Assembly (NCBI GenBank): GCA_021404565.1
Contig: JAAWWF010000027.1
Coordinates: 124,001-188,000 of the forward strand
Source of the DNA: Roseivirga sp.
Lineage (GTDB): Bacteria; Bacteroidota; Bacteroidia; Cytophagales; Cyclobacteriaceae
Reading direction: 5' to 3'
DNA: 64,000 bases
The translations under genes and the position numbers were made by a program. The notes beneath the pieces were generated by a model. That model did no database searches, was not told the DNA's origin, and saw nothing but the letters and a program-made list of their open reading frames with translations. Each line of letters begins with the position of its first letter. Position 1 is the stretch's first letter. Positions 8,228 through 16,159 of this stretch are shown one piece after another.

Positions 8228-8245
8228 ATACCCCGATTGGGGTAT
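8228..8245. promoter_or_regulatory. Palindromic operator, copy 2, next to the -33 element
   Basis: Second identical copy of ATACCCC-GATT-GGGGTAT. Its last base is the first base of the -33 TTG of the promoter for the operon at 8311. With a start site near 8280 the dyad is centred close to -43, the position from which class II activators contact RNA polymerase. The candidate binding protein is the LuxR/NarL-type regulator encoded third in the same operon. Confidence 0.75.
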
Positions 8246-8274
8246 TGGTGAGGTCATTGTATCTAATAGATTTG
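8245..8274 (+). promoter_or_regulatory. Bacteroidota-type promoter of the 8311 operon
   Basis: TTG at 8245-8247 and TAGATTTG at 8267-8274 match the -33 TTG and -7 TAnnTTTG elements with a 19-bp spacer. The start site is expected around 8280, leaving a leader of about 30 nt before the ATG at 8311. Confidence 0.68.
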
Positions 8275-8310
8275 TAGCCAACAACCAGATAACTTAAATA
8301 ATCAAGAATC

Positions 8311-8853
8311 ATGGCACAACCATTTAAAATTCAAGTAAATTTTCAGGATTACTCAAACTACATTTTGGATAGCTCAAACAACGTTCAGAATGGAGATTTG
8401 ATTAATCTTTCACAGATCAGTTGCCTCAATATTCCCGATCAGGGAGAATTTGGCATTCATTCCACAGACTCGGGTGCTGAAATACAGGTTTGTATGAATG
8501 GACTTGAGACTATCACCAATAATGGCCAACTCGACCAGGTACTTCCTCTTTTTTACTTTCCAAATGTGGGCAGTTTTAGCTATCGTAGTGGTAATTGGTT
8601 TATCACTGAACTCTCATTCAGCATGTTTGAAGGAAAAACACCAGACCGAGAGTCTGTTTATGGCAGAGATATTGGAGTAAATTATAGCATACAGTCTGGA
8701 ATCACATCTGATAAAGAAGTTGATTTTCGTATTCACTTCGAAATTGAATTCCATGATATATTACCAGGTGGAGCTACAAACCTAAGGTCAAACCCTTGCT
8801 TTATCGACCCTAAGCTCAAAGTAAGTCAGCCACCTACACCTCCAGTAGCCTAA
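8311..8853 (+). CDS. Uncharacterised beta-rich protein, first gene of a two-component operon
   Basis: 180 residues that I do not recognise. There is no signal peptide or membrane helix. The sequence alternates strand-like segments (FKIQVNFQDYSNYI, AEIQVCMNGLETI, WFITELSFSMF, VDFRIHFEIEFHDIL) and ends in a Pro-rich tail (SQPPTPPVA). The stop codon is 11 bp before the GTG of a histidine kinase gene that overlaps its response regulator gene, so all three form one operon. The promoter carries a palindrome probably bound by that regulator. It may be the main output of the signalling pair, perhaps exported without a classical signal, given the DUF4157 protein next door. That is speculation. Confidence 0.78.
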   Translation: MAQPFKIQVNFQDYSNYILDSSNNVQNGDLINLSQISCLNIPDQGEFGIHSTDSGAEIQVCMNGLETITNNGQLDQVLPLFYFPNVGSFSYRSGNWFITELSFSMFEGKTPDRESVYGRDIGVNYSIQSGITSDKEVDFRIHFEIEFHDILPGGATNLRSNPCFIDPKLKVSQPPTPPVA

Positions 8854-8864
8854 TCAATCTGTCC

Positions 8865-10724
8865 GTGAAAGTTAAAACCGTTATTATCGCCTTTAGCTGC
8901 TTCCTGTTAGCGAATAAACTTACGGGTCAACGGTTGACCTACACGGACAGTTTAAAACACCTTTTAGAGACAGGTAAATATTCTCGTTCGGATCAGGAAT
9001 ATCTAAGCATTCTTTCACAGTTGGCCATATACTCTCCCACTCCGGAGGAAAATCTAAAATATGCCGACATTTTACTCGACATCAGTTTTTCAGCTGAATA
9101 CTCGGCTCTTTTTATTAAGGCCTACCAGGCAAAGGGAGTGGCACATCGAATGAAAGGCAACCTGGATGAGGCATTGAACAATCTTTTGGAAAGTGCTGAA
9201 TTGGCTTTAGATCATCAGGAGTTTGACTTACTGGCCGAAGCCTATCTGGAAATAGGCACCACCTATTCCACCAATGATGATCTGAAAAATGCACTGATCT
9301 ACGAAAACAAGGCCATCACACTATTCAGACGACTCAATAAGAAACAAGAGCTGGCGATCAACCTGCTCAACACAGGCTACTCCTATTATTCTATGAACCA
9401 GTATGACACTGCACTTCTTTACTATACTGAAGCTGGTCCAATTTTCGATTCGTTAAGGTTCACCATAGGCCAGGCCTATACCCTGGGCAACCAGGCACTT
9501 ATTTTTTGGAAAACTGGAAAAACGGAAGTTGCAGAAAGGGATCTGTTACAGGCGATCGACATGCTAATCCCATTAGGAGACCAGTACGGTATAGCCGATT
9601 ATCATAATCAACTGGGTAATCTCTATTTTGAGAGCAACAGACACACAAAAGCCATATATCACCTGAGGACAGGGCTTGATATTGCTTTGAAAGTGGATCT
9701 GAAAGAGCAAATAAGGGACGCCTCTCAGCTGATTTCCCAACTATACGCTGGTCAGCAGAATTATGACTCAGCTTATATCTATCATCAGCAATATGCCCTA
9801 TTCAAAGACAGCCTCGAAAACGCTGAACAAACCAGGGAAATGGCCGACCAGCGAACCACCTTTGAGGTCAATCTCAGAGAAAAGGAAATTGACACCCTTG
9901 AACAAGAAAAGAAACTGCAGCAAACCTATGTGATCATCACCATCACCCTTTTAGCACTATCTGTTGTGGCTATCCTTTATTTCCGCCAGCGATTCCACAA
10001 TACAAAACTGCTTACCATTGCTGAACGCAAAGAACATGATGATAAGATCAAAGACCTGTTGAAAAACCAGGAAACCAAAGCGCTACAGTCCATGGTTCAG
10101 GGCAAAGAGGAAGAACGAAGGCATTTGGCCAAAGAGCTGCATAATCATTTAGGGAGTCTTCTGGCCACAGTCAAAGTCAATCTCAATGGCCTGGAAAGCA
10201 AAGATGAAGCGAAGCAGGAAAAGATCATCGGGCTGGTGGACCAGGCCTGTCAGGATGTGCGTAATCTATCGCATGAGCTGCATATGGGTGTTTCAGAAAA
10301 CTTTGGATTAATTCCTGCTCTGAAAGAGCTAACCTCTCATCTGCAGCGATCCAATGATCTTCAGGTTCAGTTTTCGGCTTCTATTGACAATGTATTGATA
10401 GACTCACAAAGTGAGATTCTGATCTACCGTATCGTACAGGAGTTGGTGAGCAATGTGCTGAAGCATGCCCGGGCCACCAAGCTCACCATTTCGTTGACTG
10501 GCTTTGAAGAGGGTAATCTTGTCAACATCCTGGTAGAGGATAATGGAAAGGGATTTGAGCCGGAAAAACTTAATAAAGAGTCGAAAGGTATTGGGCTCGA
10601 CAGCCTGATGGAGATGATCCGGAAGCTCGATGGAGAAATTGAAATCGACAGTAGTTTTAAAAGCGGTACCACCGTCAGCGCAGACATACCTTTTGAAATT
10701 CCTAACTCTAGCATAGCACCATGA
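8865..10724 (+). CDS. TPR-containing sensor histidine kinase (HisKA_3 type)
   Basis: 619-residue membrane kinase. A signal peptide (residues 1-20, VIIAFSCFLLANKLTGQ) is followed by tetratricopeptide repeats (about 60-320; for example AYLEIGTTYSTNDDLKNALIYENKAI in part), a short coiled coil, one TM helix (about 354-373), a HisKA_3 dimerisation domain with His426 in KELHNHLG, and an HATPase_c domain with EDNGKGF and SKGIGLDSL boxes. The TPR region is therefore periplasmic and the likely sensor. The GTG at 8865 is the only start that keeps the signal peptide. The last codons overlap the regulator gene in an ATGA junction. It pairs with the NarL-type regulator that follows. Confidence 0.92.
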   Translation: MKVKTVIIAFSCFLLANKLTGQRLTYTDSLKHLLETGKYSRSDQEYLSILSQLAIYSPTPEENLKYADILLDISFSAEYSALFIKAYQAKGVAHRMKGNLDEALNNLLESAELALDHQEFDLLAEAYLEIGTTYSTNDDLKNALIYENKAITLFRRLNKKQELAINLLNTGYSYYSMNQYDTALLYYTEAGPIFDSLRFTIGQAYTLGNQALIFWKTGKTEVAERDLLQAIDMLIPLGDQYGIADYHNQLGNLYFESNRHTKAIYHLRTGLDIALKVDLKEQIRDASQLISQLYAGQQNYDSAYIYHQQYALFKDSLENAEQTREMADQRTTFEVNLREKEIDTLEQEKKLQQTYVIITITLLALSVVAILYFRQRFHNTKLLTIAERKEHDDKIKDLLKNQETKALQSMVQGKEEERRHLAKELHNHLGSLLATVKVNLNGLESKDEAKQEKIIGLVDQACQDVRNLSHELHMGVSENFGLIPALKELTSHLQRSNDLQVQFSASIDNVLIDSQSEILIYRIVQELVSNVLKHARATKLTISLTGFEEGNLVNILVEDNGKGFEPEKLNKESKGIGLDSLMEMIRKLDGEIEIDSSFKSGTTVSADIPFEIPNSSIAP

Positions 10725-11353
10725 TAAAAGTATTGATTGTAGACGACCATGACCTTTTTGCTGAAGGTGTGAAATCCATGTTCAAACCGGATGACGGCAT
10801 TACCGTAACTTGTCATACCACAAATGGCAATGAGGCACCTTCGATCCTGGAAGCAGAAGCAGTGGATGTCATCCTCATGGATATTGATATGCCCGTCTTA
10901 GATGGCATTGCTACGATGGACCTTCTGAAACGAAAGGGATATGATATACCAACGCTCATGCTCACCATGCATCAGTCTATGAGGCGAATCCGTGGAGCGC
11001 TGTCCAAAGGCGCCCAGGGTTATATTTTGAAGGATGCTTCAAAGTCTGAGTTAGTCGAAGCCATCCATAAAGTAAGCCAGCGCCAAAATTATTTTCATCC
11101 CAAGGTCAACGATATGGTCTTTGACTATTTTAAGGGCAAGACTGCCGCTAAAAACTCACTTCAGGAACTATCAGAACGGGAAATTGAAATTATCCAGTGC
11201 CTCTCTGAGGGGAAAAACACCAAGGCCATCTCCGAAGCACTTTTTATCAGCGAACATACGGTCAAGACCCACAGGCGCAATATCATGCAAAAGCTGAATG
11301 TCAACACTTCGGCAGAGCTCGTCAAACTGGCCATGGACCGGGAACTGATTTGA
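10721..11353 (+). CDS. NarL/FixJ-family response regulator
   Basis: 210 residues. Receiver domain at 1-120 with the acidic pair DD at 8-9, phospho-acceptor Asp54 in ILMDIDMP, a Thr/Ser switch residue in MLTMH and Lys in YILKDA. LuxR-type helix-turn-helix at about 147-205 (LSEREIEIIQCLSEG...ISEHTVKTHRRNIMQKLNV). Translationally coupled to its kinase through a 4-bp ATGA overlap. Two palindromes with 7-2-7 geometry, the classical binding arrangement of this family, sit in the control region of its own operon, so positive autoregulation is likely. A long hairpin follows the gene. Confidence 0.94.
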   Translation: MIKVLIVDDHDLFAEGVKSMFKPDDGITVTCHTTNGNEAPSILEAEAVDVILMDIDMPVLDGIATMDLLKRKGYDIPTLMLTMHQSMRRIRGALSKGAQGYILKDASKSELVEAIHKVSQRQNYFHPKVNDMVFDYFKGKTAAKNSLQELSEREIEIIQCLSEGKNTKAISEALFISEHTVKTHRRNIMQKLNVNTSAELVKLAMDRELI

Positions 11354-11372
11354 ACCTCTACCTCTAAGCACT

Positions 11373-11417
11373 CACCAGTTTGCCATACATGAAGCGTCCA
11401 TGTATAACAAACTGGTG
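11373..11417. terminator. Long imperfect hairpin between convergent genes
   Basis: Outer stem CACCAGTTTG (11373-11382) / CAAACTGGTG (11408-11417), a CC/AA internal loop, inner stem ATACATG (11385-11391) / CATGTAT (11399-11405), and a 7-nt loop. It lies 20 bp past the regulator stop codon. There is no strong U-tract, so efficiency as an intrinsic terminator is uncertain. Confidence 0.6.
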
Positions 11418-11480
11418 AATAAAGAATATTTGAGCAACACTACTTAATCTCATTTCAAAACAGCCCGATATTCAGTCATT

Positions 11481-12731
11481 TTAACTCCTCTCAAACCCAA
11501 AAACATTGGGTGCAAAAGTGGCATTGAGTCCCATTCCCGTTGCCGCAGCTTGCATGTCCTCCGGAATATTTCCGCAGAATAAGAATTCGCCCGGGTTTGC
11601 AATTGCCAACAGACTCTCGAAATGACCTGCGGCCGTAGTTCCCAAATGAAAGCCAACCGCACCGGCATCGGCAAATACATCTACGACAACTAAGGTTGAA
11701 GAACTGTCATCGAAATAGCACTGAACGTTCAGGGCACCCGGCTCATTTGCCTTCATTTGTGCAGTTACTTCATTGTAAATCGCCTTTAATTCTTCTGATT
11801 TTGCTTCTTTGGCAGTCCATTTATATACCACCATTACTCCTTGATTTTCCATTTTATTTTTTGATTTATGATTAGTCTTTCCTTCACTCATTGATCCGCC
11901 TTCGCGGGTAAAATGACTTCCCCGACTGGAATAGGTAGCCGGAAGTCCCATGAATTTCGAATATGTTCTGATCGTCCAGGATACCGGACCTCTGAAAAAA
12001 TAGTTTTCAGGAATCGCTACCTGATCAATTTCCTTCTTGTACTTAGCTGCCATCCCTTTGGTGAGGTGAAACTTCAAATCATCACTGGACTCGAAGGTTT
12101 CATGTATGATCAGCGCATTTTCTCCTATAACCTGGTATACCTCAAACCGCAGCATTCCTTCTTCTACATCATATACTTCAGTGCCTACACGCAGCCACCA
12201 TTGCTTTAGCTCTTCGATACTCTGTCCCTGTTTACAGGTCCATTTGGCCGTAACCTGAACAGCTTTAGAGGGGTCTGGTTGCTGGTAATCGTTTTTTACA
12301 AACCCATAACTGTACTCACCAAAAGTTCCGCTGACTCCCCTATTACTCAATGCTGTTCGGGTTTCATCCGAAACTTTCATTCCCCTTATCAAGTGAAACC
12401 CCGGTTTGGCTACCCTGTGAAGAGCTTCTGAATGCTCATTTGCCGTATGTGAAAAATAGGCTGCCAGTGCCTCCTCATTTTTGAAAATATGATGAACCAA
12501 CACAGCATCCTGACCAATCGCATGATTGATCTCTGTTGAAAGCATTCCCTCATGATCTCTTGCATCGCTGTGTATGTCTTCCCACTCTTGAAGCATTTCT
12601 TGGGAATCCACTGACTTTCTGAATATTCCGCCTTTGGTTTTAGGAATCCATTTGCCTGTTATACTTATTTCATCTCCTGTCTGAATAGGGGTTTTCATAA
12701 ATAAAGGCAGTTCTGGTGTTGACTCTTGCAT
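11481..12731 (-). CDS. Triple ABM-like (antibiotic biosynthesis monooxygenase fold) protein
   Basis: 416 residues made of three successive ferredoxin-like ABM-type units. Unit 1 (about 20-130) has SVDSQEMLQEWEDIH and NEEALAAYFSHTANEH; unit 2 (about 155-255) has QVTAKWTCKQGQSIEELKQWW and ESSDDLKFHLTKGMA; unit 3 (about 300-395) has VVYKWTAKEAKSEELKAIYNEV and ADAGAVGFHLGTTAAGHFESL. Each unit ends in a small strand before a Gly-rich stretch. ABM proteins are usually 95-110 residues and act as dimers, including quinol monooxygenases and heme-degrading enzymes; three in one chain is unusual. No signal peptide. Divergent from a GlxA-type regulator that probably controls it. Substrate unknown. Confidence 0.75.
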   Translation of the reverse strand: MQESTPELPLFMKTPIQTGDEISITGKWIPKTKGGIFRKSVDSQEMLQEWEDIHSDARDHEGMLSTEINHAIGQDAVLVHHIFKNEEALAAYFSHTANEHSEALHRVAKPGFHLIRGMKVSDETRTALSNRGVSGTFGEYSYGFVKNDYQQPDPSKAVQVTAKWTCKQGQSIEELKQWWLRVGTEVYDVEEGMLRFEVYQVIGENALIIHETFESSDDLKFHLTKGMAAKYKKEIDQVAIPENYFFRGPVSWTIRTYSKFMGLPATYSSRGSHFTREGGSMSEGKTNHKSKNKMENQGVMVVYKWTAKEAKSEELKAIYNEVTAQMKANEPGALNVQCYFDDSSSTLVVVDVFADAGAVGFHLGTTAAGHFESLLAIANPGEFLFCGNIPEDMQAAATGMGLNATFAPNVFGFERS

Positions 12732-12777
12732 AATGATTTTATTAAGTGGTTTGCTATTGATATCACAAATCTAATGG

Positions 12778-12808
12778 CGTTTTTACATACTCAACAGGTG
12801 TAAAAACG
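12778..12808. promoter_or_regulatory. Perfect inverted repeat in the ABM / GlxA divergent region
   Basis: CGTTTTTACA (12778-12787) and TGTAAAAACG (12799-12808), a perfect 10-bp inverted repeat with an 11-bp spacer, so arm centres are 21 bp, two helical turns, apart. It sits 13 bp upstream of the -33 element of the regulator gene and about 47 bp from the ABM gene start. It is a likely binding site for the adjacent AraC-type regulator or another dimer. Confidence 0.65.
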
Positions 12809-12821
12809 ACCTTATTCAGGG

Positions 12822-12852
12822 TTGTTTACGACACACACTTGAAGTACATTTG
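12822..12852 (+). promoter_or_regulatory. Bacteroidota-type promoter of the GlxA-like gene
   Basis: TTG at 12822-12824 and TACATTTG at 12845-12852 match the -33 and -7 elements with a 20-bp spacer. Transcription would start within a few bases of the ATG at 12859, implying a leaderless or nearly leaderless mRNA. The -7 element also lies within a 12-bp palindrome, GTACATTTGTAC (12844-12855). Confidence 0.65.
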
Positions 12853-12858
12853 TACATT

Positions 12859-13851
12859 ATGAAGCACATTAGTATTCTCATACCTCAAGGAAATAGCATT
12901 GTAGACACCGTAATTGCCCCCTACAACATGTTTAAAATGGCCAACTCTTACCATCAGCGTTTAAACAAGTTACCTGAGCCTTTATACTACATCGATCTGG
13001 TTGGCATCAATCATGACCCTGTCACCTATCAGGGATTATTTACCATAACTCCCACAGCCAGTATTGGATCTGTGCAGAAAACAGATTTGATCATTGTATC
13101 TCCCATTAGCGGAAACCTCGAAAACGGAATTGAAGACAACCGGGCATTTATAGACTGGATAAGGGAACAACGCATTGAGAATGGTTCAGAAATTGCCAGT
13201 CTATGTAAAGGCGCTTTTCTCCTGGCCGAAACCGGTCTGGTTAATGGTAAAAGCTGCGCCACTCACTGGACCGCCCATGACCTGTTTAAACAAAAATACC
13301 CTGAGGTAAACCTGATTCCGGAAAGCATCATCTGTGAAGACAACGGGATTTACTCCAGCGGTGGAGCCTATTCCATTCTGAATTTCACCTTGTATTTAAT
13401 CGAACGGAACTTTGGCAGAGAAACGGCTATCTGGACATCAAAAATCTCCGAGATCGAATTTGATCGAATGAGCCAAAATGAATTCATCATATTTAGCGGA
13501 CAAAAAGATCATTCGGATGATTCGATCAAATCGGCACAAGAATACATTGAAGACAACTATCAAAGCAAACTGAATATAGAGACGCTGGCCGAACAGGTTC
13601 ACCTCAATGCAAGAAGCTTTCTGAGAAGGTTTAAAAAAGCTACCTCCAACACTCCCCTGGAGTACATTCAACGCGTAAGAGTTGAGGCGGCCAAAAAGGA
13701 ACTCGAATCTACTACAAATACCATTATGGAAGTAATGTTTGGAGTGGGCTACAATGATGAAAAAGCTTTTAGAAATACCTTTAAAAAACATTCGGGTCTG
13801 TCGCCAAAAGAATATCAGATGAAGTACAACCGGGAAATGGCATACGCCTGA
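12859..13851 (+). CDS. GlxA family AraC-type regulator (DJ-1/PfpI + HTH_18)
   Basis: 330 residues. The N-terminal half is a DJ-1/PfpI-like domain, with the nucleophile-elbow region GSEIASLCKGAFLLAETGLVNG, Cys in SLCKG, and CATHWTAHDLF. The C-terminal half is an AraC double helix-turn-helix (IETLAEQVHLNARSFLRRFKKAT ... VMFGVGYNDEKAFRNTFKKHSGLSPKEY). Many GlxA proteins are activators sensing small metabolites. The ATG at 12859 is chosen over an in-frame TTG at 12850 because the promoter -7 element overlaps the TTG. Divergent from the triple-ABM gene across a perfect inverted repeat, which makes that gene its probable target. Confidence 0.92.
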   Translation: MKHISILIPQGNSIVDTVIAPYNMFKMANSYHQRLNKLPEPLYYIDLVGINHDPVTYQGLFTITPTASIGSVQKTDLIIVSPISGNLENGIEDNRAFIDWIREQRIENGSEIASLCKGAFLLAETGLVNGKSCATHWTAHDLFKQKYPEVNLIPESIICEDNGIYSSGGAYSILNFTLYLIERNFGRETAIWTSKISEIEFDRMSQNEFIIFSGQKDHSDDSIKSAQEYIEDNYQSKLNIETLAEQVHLNARSFLRRFKKATSNTPLEYIQRVRVEAAKKELESTTNTIMEVMFGVGYNDEKAFRNTFKKHSGLSPKEYQMKYNREMAYA

Positions 13852-13943
13852 TTTTAAGAAAGAAACCTAAGAGAGCAGGCTCTGAACTCCCGTCTCTGGT
13901 GCAAACGAATTGCCCAAACCCTGCGTTTGGTTAATACGATCTT

Positions 13944-14642
13944 ATGAAACACCTGTTTGTTGTATTACTTTCCACTCTCTCCCTGTCCCTCTTTGGGCAA
14001 GAGCTCACCAATGGGCTGATTATGCCGAATCCGAACGGGCCGTTCAAATCCTGTTGTGTTTACATACCAGCCTCAGGACTCACTGCTTATGACGTGCCGA
14101 ACGGAAAACAAATCGCGCAACTCCAACAAGGGACCTCTGACCATAATGGAGAGGTCTACAAGGCCCTTATCAAAATTGGGGAAGATCTAACAGAACTTGA
14201 CTACAGCAACCTGTATATGGTTGGATATGAGATTATGGCCCTGGTATATGTTGACAAACGAGGTGATTTTGTTAAAATCAATAATGGCTACTGGCTAAGC
14301 ATAAAAGAATTGCAATCGAAAGGCCTGATGCTTACAACATGGATGGACTACCTGATCAACAAAGAGGATGTATTAGGCTGGTATGCCAACAAGCCAGGTT
14401 TAAACCTAAGAACAGGAGCCTCCACCAATTCAGATATTATTGCTACACTCAAAGGAGACCTTTGGGAGATCACGCCAACCAGTGAAACGAAAGGGCTTTG
14501 GTGCAAGGTAACTGTAAAGGAGTATACAAAACACCCCTGTTCTGGCCAGGATTACCTCATAAAACGAACCTTAACGGGGTGGGTCAAACTGTTGTCGGAA
14601 AATCAAACACCGAATGTCTGGAACTATGGGAAAGGTTGTTAA
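13944..14642 (+). CDS. Secreted SH3-domain protein
   Basis: 232 residues beginning with a signal peptide (MKHLFVVLLSTLSLSLFGQ). A bacterial SH3 (SH3_3-like) unit is visible at about residues 150-215: WYANKPGLNLRTGASTNSDIIATLKGD followed by LWCKVTVKEY and GWVKLL, the standard NVRxGPS-type motif in variant form. The preceding 130 residues have no family I recognise but contain a CC pair and a second possible SH3-like strand set (VYIPASGLTAYDVPNGKQIAQLQQG). Such proteins often bind peptidoglycan or other surface polymers. It stands alone. Confidence 0.8.
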   Translation: MKHLFVVLLSTLSLSLFGQELTNGLIMPNPNGPFKSCCVYIPASGLTAYDVPNGKQIAQLQQGTSDHNGEVYKALIKIGEDLTELDYSNLYMVGYEIMALVYVDKRGDFVKINNGYWLSIKELQSKGLMLTTWMDYLINKEDVLGWYANKPGLNLRTGASTNSDIIATLKGDLWEITPTSETKGLWCKVTVKEYTKHPCSGQDYLIKRTLTGWVKLLSENQTPNVWNYGKGC

Positions 14643-14967
14643 AAAACATAACAAGAAATAAATAAATCAGGCGTCCGACTTCAACCTGAAAGTTCGTTGC
14701 CGATCCTCCTCACCTTTCGTCTTATAAGAAAAGAGGCTGCACCCCAATCTTTCTTTTCGCCCGTGTTGGTTTTCTTCACCAACACGCTATGATTGCCGCT
14801 AATCCTTCTTGCGTTACTCCTCCTCGTTGGCCAAAGGAGGCAATCCAGTTGACCTTCCTGACCAACCTTCACTTTAGAATATTTTGAATAATACCATTAG
14901 CTCCTGACATAAGGTTGTCACCTGCCGGGAATACGTTTGTGCCTGTTAATATTCAAAACAGCTAAAA
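14643..14967. other. Gene-free stretch
   Basis: No credible gene. The minus-strand frame at 14681-14872 is basic, of odd composition and matches no family I know. The stretch carries the hairpin repeat at 14762-14786. The start region of the following hydrolase gene shows no clear promoter match. Confidence 0.4.
14762..14786. repeat. Hairpin repeat related to the one at 33746
   Basis: CGTGTTGGT (14762-14770) pairs perfectly with ACCAACACG (14778-14786) around TTTCTTC. The hairpin at 33746-33770 has the same core on the opposite strand (GTTGGTGTTCTTCACCAAC when read on the minus strand). Two copies with nearly the same loop in one window suggest a dispersed REP-like family. Confidence 0.5.
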
Positions 14968-15933
14968 ATGACAAACGTAATGAACTCAATATCTAATCCA
15001 ACCGATTTTCCCAAGCCAACCCTTATTTCAATCAATGGCTTGGAGCTTGAAGTCTTTGAAGCAGGTCAACAAAATGTAGGAAAACCTATTGTACTCTGTC
15101 ATGGCTTTCCGGAGCATGCCTTTTCCTGGCGCCATCAGGTACCAGCTCTTGTAGAATCCGGCTTCCATGTCATCGTTCCAAACCAGAGAGGTTACGGTAA
15201 TTCATCCTGTCCGACTGAAGTTACGGAATACGACATTGGACAGCTGACGGGTGATTTAGTGGCCCTTCTCGATCACTACGGGTACGAAGATGCTGTCTTT
15301 GTCGGTCATGATTGGGGTGCAAATGTGGTGTGGCAACTGGCACTATTGCATCCAAACCGGGTGAACAAAATCATAAACCTAAGCTTGCCTTATCAAGAGC
15401 GAGGAGAAAAACCCTGGATCGAATTTATGGAAGAGGTATTTGGTGGAGACTTCTACTTTGTCCATTTCAATCGACAGCCGGGAGTCGCAGACGCTATATT
15501 AGATAAGAATGTATCCCAGTTTCTTCACAACATACACCGAAAGAATGAGCCCCTCAGAGCGCCTGAACCAGGCATGTTGATGATTAATCTGGCCAGGGCA
15601 GAAAAACCACTCGGAGAGCCCATAATGAGCGAAAGCGAGATGGCTGTTTTCGTTTCCGCTTTTGAATCATCGGGGTTCACAGGAAGTATCAACTGGTACA
15701 GAAACCTTGATCGCAACTGGCACCTGTTGGAGGACGTGAATCCAATCATACAACATCCCACACTGATGATTTATGGTGAACAGGATATGATTCCGAAGTC
15801 TGAAAGACTACCTGAGTTAGTGCCCAACGTGGATGTAGTCAGTCTGAATTGTGGTCATTGGATTCAGCAAGAAATGCCCGAAGAAACAAACCGTGTCATT
15901 TTAAATTGGCTGCAAGATCAGAATACCAAATAG
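14968..15933 (+). CDS. Alpha/beta hydrolase, epoxide-hydrolase-like
   Basis: 321-residue alpha/beta hydrolase. The oxyanion-hole motif HGFPEHAFSWRHQ, the nucleophile elbow GHDWGANVVWQLA (Asp nucleophile in HDW) and the closing GHWIQQEMPEETN (catalytic His) are those of soluble epoxide hydrolases and haloalkane dehalogenase relatives. SFSW and NQRGYGNSS are also typical of epoxide hydrolases. The expected cap-domain tyrosines could be in INWYRNLDRNW. No signal peptide. Monocistronic, followed by a stable hairpin. The in vivo epoxide or ester substrate cannot be deduced. Confidence 0.88.
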   Translation: MTNVMNSISNPTDFPKPTLISINGLELEVFEAGQQNVGKPIVLCHGFPEHAFSWRHQVPALVESGFHVIVPNQRGYGNSSCPTEVTEYDIGQLTGDLVALLDHYGYEDAVFVGHDWGANVVWQLALLHPNRVNKIINLSLPYQERGEKPWIEFMEEVFGGDFYFVHFNRQPGVADAILDKNVSQFLHNIHRKNEPLRAPEPGMLMINLARAEKPLGEPIMSESEMAVFVSAFESSGFTGSINWYRNLDRNWHLLEDVNPIIQHPTLMIYGEQDMIPKSERLPELVPNVDVVSLNCGHWIQQEMPEETNRVILNWLQDQNTK

Positions 15934-15958
15934 TTCTATATAAGCAATCCTTAATCAA

Positions 15959-15984
15959 GATAGTGGATCAACAGATCCGCTATC
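15959..15984 (+). terminator. Hairpin after the epoxide-hydrolase-like gene
   Basis: GATAGTGGATC (15959-15969) pairs with GATCCGCTATC (15974-15984): 11 bp with one G-U pair and an AACA loop, 25 bp past the stop. No U-tract follows. Confidence 0.5.
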
Positions 15985-16159
15985 CCTGCTCTCCCTCTGG
16001 TTTGCACCAAGGAGGCGTACCCGAATCATTAAATTTCTTTATGTAAATTAAACCTTAGAGGTACAGTTTTTGGCTTCTCCACTTGGGGTTGGACGGCTCT
16101 ATATCCTGTCCCTCCACAAACGCATGGACATCAAATAAGAACCATAAAAAAGAAGGTAG

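Noticed and set aside
11913-12209. Plus-strand frame of 98 codons inside the triple-ABM gene
   Set aside because: Antisense shadow of a clearly coding region.
14681-14872. Minus-strand frame of 63 codons
   Set aside because: Covers a hairpin repeat, of odd composition, with no recognised family.
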